From: JANYJA01 sp038229055
GTDB lineage: Bacteria; Acidobacteriota; Terriglobia; Bryobacterales; Bryobacteraceae
NCBI GenBank assembly: GCA_038229055.1
Contig: JBBROU010000050.1
Location: forward strand, 1-33,739
DNA length: 33,739 nt
Direction of reading: 5' to 3'
The position numbers were made by a program, and so were the translations under genes. The notes beneath the pieces were generated by a model. It saw only the letters and a program-made list of their open reading frames with translations. It was not told the DNA's origin and did no database searches. Below, in pieces: positions 30,838 through 33,739 of the stretch (positions are counted from its first letter, which is position 1; each line of letters starts with the position of its first letter).

Positions 30838-31998
30838 ATGAGACCAGTCGCCGTCGTCGGCGCGGGGAAGACCCCGTTCGGAGCTTTTGCGGATCGCGAT
30901 CTCCGGTCCCTGGCCGTGGAAGCGGGCCAGAAGTGCTTCCGCAACGGCAACGTGCAGCCGGATCAAGTCGATGCCTTTTTTCTGGGCAATTTCGCGGGGC
31001 CGTCCTTCACCGGGCAGAACCATTTGGCGCCATTTGTGTCGACCGCTCTGGGAATGACAGGCATTCCGTCGACGCGGATCGAAGCCGCGTGCGCCTCCAG
31101 CGGCTCGGCTTTTTTCCATGCGGTTCAAGGAGTTGCGGCGGGTTTGTACGACGTGGTTATGGTGGTCGGCGTCGAAAAAATGACCTCGCGGCCCACCCCG
31201 CGCGTGACGGAAATCCTAGCCGCCGCGGGCGATTGCACCGGCGAGATTTTCTGCGGCTCCACCTTCCCTTCGCTCTTCGCGATGATCGCCAAGCGGCACA
31301 TGCGCGACTTCGGCACCAAGCGCGAGCACCTCGCCGCCGTCGCCGTGAAGAATCACGAGAATGGCGCGCTCAATCCGGACGCGCACATGCGCAAGACCAT
31401 CACCCTGGAGCAGGCGATGGCGGGCAAGCCGATTGCCGATCCGCTCAATCTTTATGACTGTTCGTTGATCAGCGACGGTGCCGCCGCGGTGATCGTCGCG
31501 TCGCTTGAACAGGCGCGCGATTTCACCGATAAACCCGTCCGCATCCTCGGGATCGCCCAGGCTTCAGACTACGTCGCGCTCGATCAGAAGCCCGACATCA
31601 CTACTTTTCCGGCGGTGCGCGCAGCCTCGCGAAAGGCCTACGAAGCGGCGGGGCTCGGGGCGAAGGACATTGAGTTCGCCGAGCTTCACGATTGCTTTAC
31701 CATTGCCGAAATCGTGGCGATGGAAGATCTCGGGTTTGTCGAACGCGGGCAGGGCGGCTTCTATTCGGCGGCAGGCCAGACGCGGCGAACGGGCGAGAAG
31801 CCCATCAATGCGAGTGGCGGTCTGAAATCGAAAGGACATCCGGTGGGCGCGACCGGCGTGGCCCAGATCTGCGACGTCATCCAGCAAATCCGGTGCGAAG
31901 CGGGCGAGCGACAGTTGGTGCGCCATTCGCTCGGGCTCGCGCAAAATCTGGGTGGATCGGGCGCGTCGTGCGTCGTCAGCATCCTGGGGAGAAATTGA
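30838..31998 (+). CDS. thiolase-family acetyl-CoA acetyltransferase (SCP2-type)
   Basis: A 386-residue thiolase starting MRPVAVVGAGKTPFGAFADR. The catalytic Cys85 lies in RIEAACASSGSAF. ELHDCFTIAEIVAMEDLG and GGLKSKGHPVGATG hold the conserved His residues. SCP2-like thiolases cleave or form the carbon-carbon bond of acyl-CoA in lipid or aromatic degradation. The divergent sigma gene is 75 bases away. The TGA overlaps the next ATG by one base, and the next protein is an OB-fold partner of the kind usually encoded beside these thiolases. The exact acyl-CoA is unknown. Confidence 0.92.
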   Translation: MRPVAVVGAGKTPFGAFADRDLRSLAVEAGQKCFRNGNVQPDQVDAFFLGNFAGPSFTGQNHLAPFVSTALGMTGIPSTRIEAACASSGSAFFHAVQGVAAGLYDVVMVVGVEKMTSRPTPRVTEILAAAGDCTGEIFCGSTFPSLFAMIAKRHMRDFGTKREHLAAVAVKNHENGALNPDAHMRKTITLEQAMAGKPIADPLNLYDCSLISDGAAAVIVASLEQARDFTDKPVRILGIAQASDYVALDQKPDITTFPAVRAASRKAYEAAGLGAKDIEFAELHDCFTIAEIVAMEDLGFVERGQGGFYSAAGQTRRTGEKPINASGGLKSKGHPVGATGVAQICDVIQQIRCEAGERQLVRHSLGLAQNLGGSGASCVVSILGRN

Positions 31999-32207
31999 TG
32001 CGAGCGGGGACGGTTTACACCGAGACCACGGTCTACCTCGCGCCGGAACGCTTCCAGGCCGATGTTCCGTATCAGGTCGCGATTGTGAGTCTGGACGCCG
32101 GCGGTCGCCTTACGGCGCGGATTCAGGGCCACGCCGTGGCCATTGAAGATCGCGTGACTGAAATCGCATCGAGCGACGGGATTCCGCGCTTCCGGAAATC
32201 TTCGTGA
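31998..32207 (+). CDS. small OB-fold protein, likely thiolase partner (DUF35 type)
   Basis: This 69-residue protein has the block YTETTVYLAPERFQADVPYQ and a following GGRLTARIQGHAVAIEDRV. The order and length match the OB-fold half of the DUF35 proteins that pair with SCP2-type thiolases. The zinc-ribbon half with its four cysteines is missing: there is no Cys in the protein. The ATG overlaps the thiolase stop by one base and its own stop overlaps the next GTG by four bases, so all three genes are tightly coupled. It would support the thiolase active site by binding the acyl-CoA or the enzyme itself. Confidence 0.75.
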   Translation: MRAGTVYTETTVYLAPERFQADVPYQVAIVSLDAGGRLTARIQGHAVAIEDRVTEIASSDGIPRFRKSS

Positions 32208-33391
32208 AGTTAGCGCGAAGGATGGAGCGGATCGCGGTCGAATCCGCGTTTGAAGTGCTGGTGCGTGCGCGGGCGCTCGAGGCGCGAGGCCACAGCATCG
32301 TTCACCTGGAGATCGGAGAGCCCGATTTCCCAACGCCGCGCCACATTGTCGAGGCCGCCAAACAAGCGCTCGACGAGGGGTGGACGCATTACGGTCCGAC
32401 GCAAGGCTTGCCCGAGCTGCGCGAGGCCATCGGCGCGTATGTTTCGCGCACGCGGTCAATTCGCGTCGGCCCGGAGCACGTATCGGTGGTGCCGGGCGGC
32501 AAGCCCATCATCTTCTTCCCGATGATCGCGCTGCTCGAGCCGGGCGATGAAGTGATCTATCCCAATCCGGGTTTTCCGATTTACGAATCGATGATCAACT
32601 TTCTGGGCGCGGTGCCGGTGCCGATTCCGCTCCTCGAAGAACGCGGGTTCTCATTCGATCTCGATCTGTTGCGTGACAGCATCACGGATCGCACCAAGCT
32701 GCTGATCCTGAATTCTCCGCAGAATCCCACTGGCGGCGTAATTCCGGAAGCGGACATCCGCGCCATTGCGGACATGGTGCGCGAGCGCGACCTCATGGTG
32801 CTCTCGGATGAGATCTACTCGCGCATTTACTATACCGTCGAGCCGCCTTTCTCGATTGCATCGCTGCCGGGGATGCTGGAAAAGACGATCATCCTCGACG
32901 GGTTTTCGAAATCGTACGCGATGACCGGATGGCGCATGGGTTATGGCGTAATGCCGGAATGGCTGATCGATGCGGTGAACAAGCTGATGGTGAATTCCAA
33001 TTCGTGCACCGCAAGCTTCACGCAAAGGGCCGGCATCGCGGCGCTGAACGGGCCGCAGGACGAAGTTGAAAAAATGGTGGCGGAGTTTCACCGCCGGCGC
33101 GACTCGTTCTGCGCCGGGCTCAACACCATCCCGGGCATTCACTGCGCACTGCCCGGCGGCGCTTTTTACGCGTTCGCGAATGTGAAAGGCCTCGGGCTGC
33201 CCTCGAAGGAACTGGCCGACCATCTGCTTTACGATGGCGGCGTGTCGTGTCTCAACGGTGGCGCCTTCGGCGAGCATGGCGAAGGGTACATCCGCTTCAG
33301 CTATGCAAATTCTTTCGAGAATTTGCAAGAGGCGGTGCGGCGCATTCGCGCCAGCGTCGCGCGGCTCAACGCTATGCAATCTCAAAGGTAA
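32204..33391 (+). CDS. PLP-dependent aminotransferase, aspartate-aminotransferase-like
   Basis: This 395-residue fold-type I enzyme starts at GTG 32204 (GTGA overlap with the upstream stop). HLEIGEPDFPTP (about residues 34-45), THYGPTQGLPELREA, NSPQNPTGG (170-178, Asn174 binding PLP), SDEIYSRIYY and GFSKSYAMTGWRMGYG with Lys236 as the PLP lysine are all in place. It belongs to the broad aspartate/aromatic aminotransferase group. The substrate is not clear from sequence. The operon with a thiolase suggests an amino-acid degradation route ending in an acyl-CoA, but this is inference from position only. Confidence 0.92.
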   Translation: MKLARRMERIAVESAFEVLVRARALEARGHSIVHLEIGEPDFPTPRHIVEAAKQALDEGWTHYGPTQGLPELREAIGAYVSRTRSIRVGPEHVSVVPGGKPIIFFPMIALLEPGDEVIYPNPGFPIYESMINFLGAVPVPIPLLEERGFSFDLDLLRDSITDRTKLLILNSPQNPTGGVIPEADIRAIADMVRERDLMVLSDEIYSRIYYTVEPPFSIASLPGMLEKTIILDGFSKSYAMTGWRMGYGVMPEWLIDAVNKLMVNSNSCTASFTQRAGIAALNGPQDEVEKMVAEFHRRRDSFCAGLNTIPGIHCALPGGAFYAFANVKGLGLPSKELADHLLYDGGVSCLNGGAFGEHGEGYIRFSYANSFENLQEAVRRIRASVARLNAMQSQR

Positions 33392-33428
33392 TGTTGCCGG
33401 ATCGCCTGTTTTCTCCTAGTCTGCAAGT

Positions 33429-33605
33429 TTGGAAGTGCAATTCACGTCCGACGTTGAAAAGAAGCTCAACGACCTCGCTGCGCAGACTGGACGAGGGGCG
33501 AATGAGGTCCTGCACGACGCCTTGGCCGGTTACTTCGAGGAACTGGTGCCGGGTGATGAGGTTGAAGCCCGCTTCCGTGAAAAGAGCACTTCCGCGCGTC
33601 GCTAA
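33429..33605 (+). CDS. 58-residue ribbon-helix-helix-like antitoxin candidate
   Basis: The protein starts MEVQFTSDVEKKLNDLAAQT, followed by GRGANEVLHDALAGYFEELV and an Arg-rich end. A short beta strand, then two helices with the NEVLHDAL step, is the pattern of CopG/RHH antitoxins common in Acidobacteria and Cyanobacteria. The start is TTG 33429. A GTG two codons later is possible. No clear ribosome site precedes it. A ParE/RelE toxin gene would be expected just after it, but the next 134 bases encode a different protein. It may be an orphan antitoxin or its toxin may be lost. Confidence 0.6.
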   Translation: MEVQFTSDVEKKLNDLAAQTGRGANEVLHDALAGYFEELVPGDEVEARFREKSTSARR

Positions 33606-33607
33606 CC

Positions 33608-33739
33608 GTGCGCACTAGTCCCGACCCCGAACAGAGCTGCGGAATCGCCCTCGTTACGGTCTCGGGCAAGTCGTCCCGCATGCTCGCCGATCAGCTTTGC
33701 GATCGCTACCAGATCATCGTCACGCCGATCGTCCACCCC
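33608..33739 (+). pseudogene. 5'-truncated class V aminotransferase fragment (runs off the window)
   Basis: From GTG 33608 the frame reads CGIALVTVSGKSSRMLADQL and then CDRYQIIVTPIVHP to the last base. This matches the small C-terminal domain of class V aminotransferases (isopenicillin-N-epimerase-like), which normally follows some 300 residues of large domain. The frame upstream is closed by TGA at 33578-33580 and the antitoxin candidate fills that space, so the catalytic part is absent. It is most likely a degraded remnant. A frameshift at the window edge cannot be excluded because the 3' part is not seen. Confidence 0.5.

Noticed and set aside
30582..31457. Plus-strand open frame crossing the sigma-thiolase gap
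   Set aside because: It runs antisense through the sigma factor and out of frame through the thiolase, with Arg-rich low-information sequence.
1..33739. CRISPR arrays, rRNA genes, insertion sequences with transposase, phage genes
   Set aside because: No spaced direct-repeat array, no rRNA-like stretch and no transposase, integrase or phage structural protein was seen.

Overview
The window looks like a chromosomal segment of a GC-rich Gram-negative acidobacterium, most likely of the Solibacter/Bryobacter type. The grounds are a very long TonB-dependent receptor with an N-terminal carboxypeptidase-regulatory domain (Oar-like), a TolC-type outer-membrane protein, a class D sortase next to a protein with an LPxTA-like sorting tail, secreted beta-propeller proteins and frequent TTG/GTG starts. 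This assignment is inferred from gene style, not from a marker gene.

Layout. 1-5346 (+): the end of an LssY C-terminal-domain protein, a small zinc-metallopeptidase-like protein, a TlpA-type thioredoxin lipoprotein that overlaps a DsbD-N-like periplasmic protein, then the TonB-dependent receptor. 5343-9117 (-): a GT4 glycosyltransferase coupled to an AlaC-type aminotransferase, then a class D sortase and its probable anchored substrate, separated by a terminator. 9285-9417 (+): promoter and tRNA-Glu(TTC). 9468-10997 (+): a secreted propeller protein. 11006-12969 (-): a housekeeping run of ppa, truA and pyrE. 13070-15016 (+): a TolC-family protein with a good terminator, followed by a 305-base spacer rich in inverted repeats. 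15322-19360 (-): a GarD/UxaA-family sugar-acid dehydratase and an OPT-family transporter.

19424-25354 (+): a one-pass membrane protein with a degenerate JAMM-like N-domain and a TonB C-domain, then a CUT2-type (rhamnose/AI-2-like) sugar ABC transporter. In this transporter the second permease is joined in frame to the substrate-binding protein with no stop codon between them. 25331-25613 holds a short direct repeat on either side of a 42-residue antitoxin remnant. 25609-27054 (-): an aldo/keto reductase and a SnoaL-like protein.

27168-30762 (-) is the most interesting stretch. An ECF sigma factor, its zinc-finger anti-sigma factor, a secreted protein and an 80-residue protein are followed by two consecutive small proteins. 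Both have the nucleoside-deoxyribosyltransferase/TIR-like fold signature, and the second is clearly richer in A+T than its surroundings. 30838-33391 (+): a tightly coupled thiolase, OB-fold protein and aminotransferase operon. 33429-33739 (+): a small ribbon-helix-helix-like antitoxin and a 5'-truncated class V aminotransferase fragment that runs off the window.

Most functional calls rest on motifs and family resemblance read by eye. No database search or structure prediction was run.
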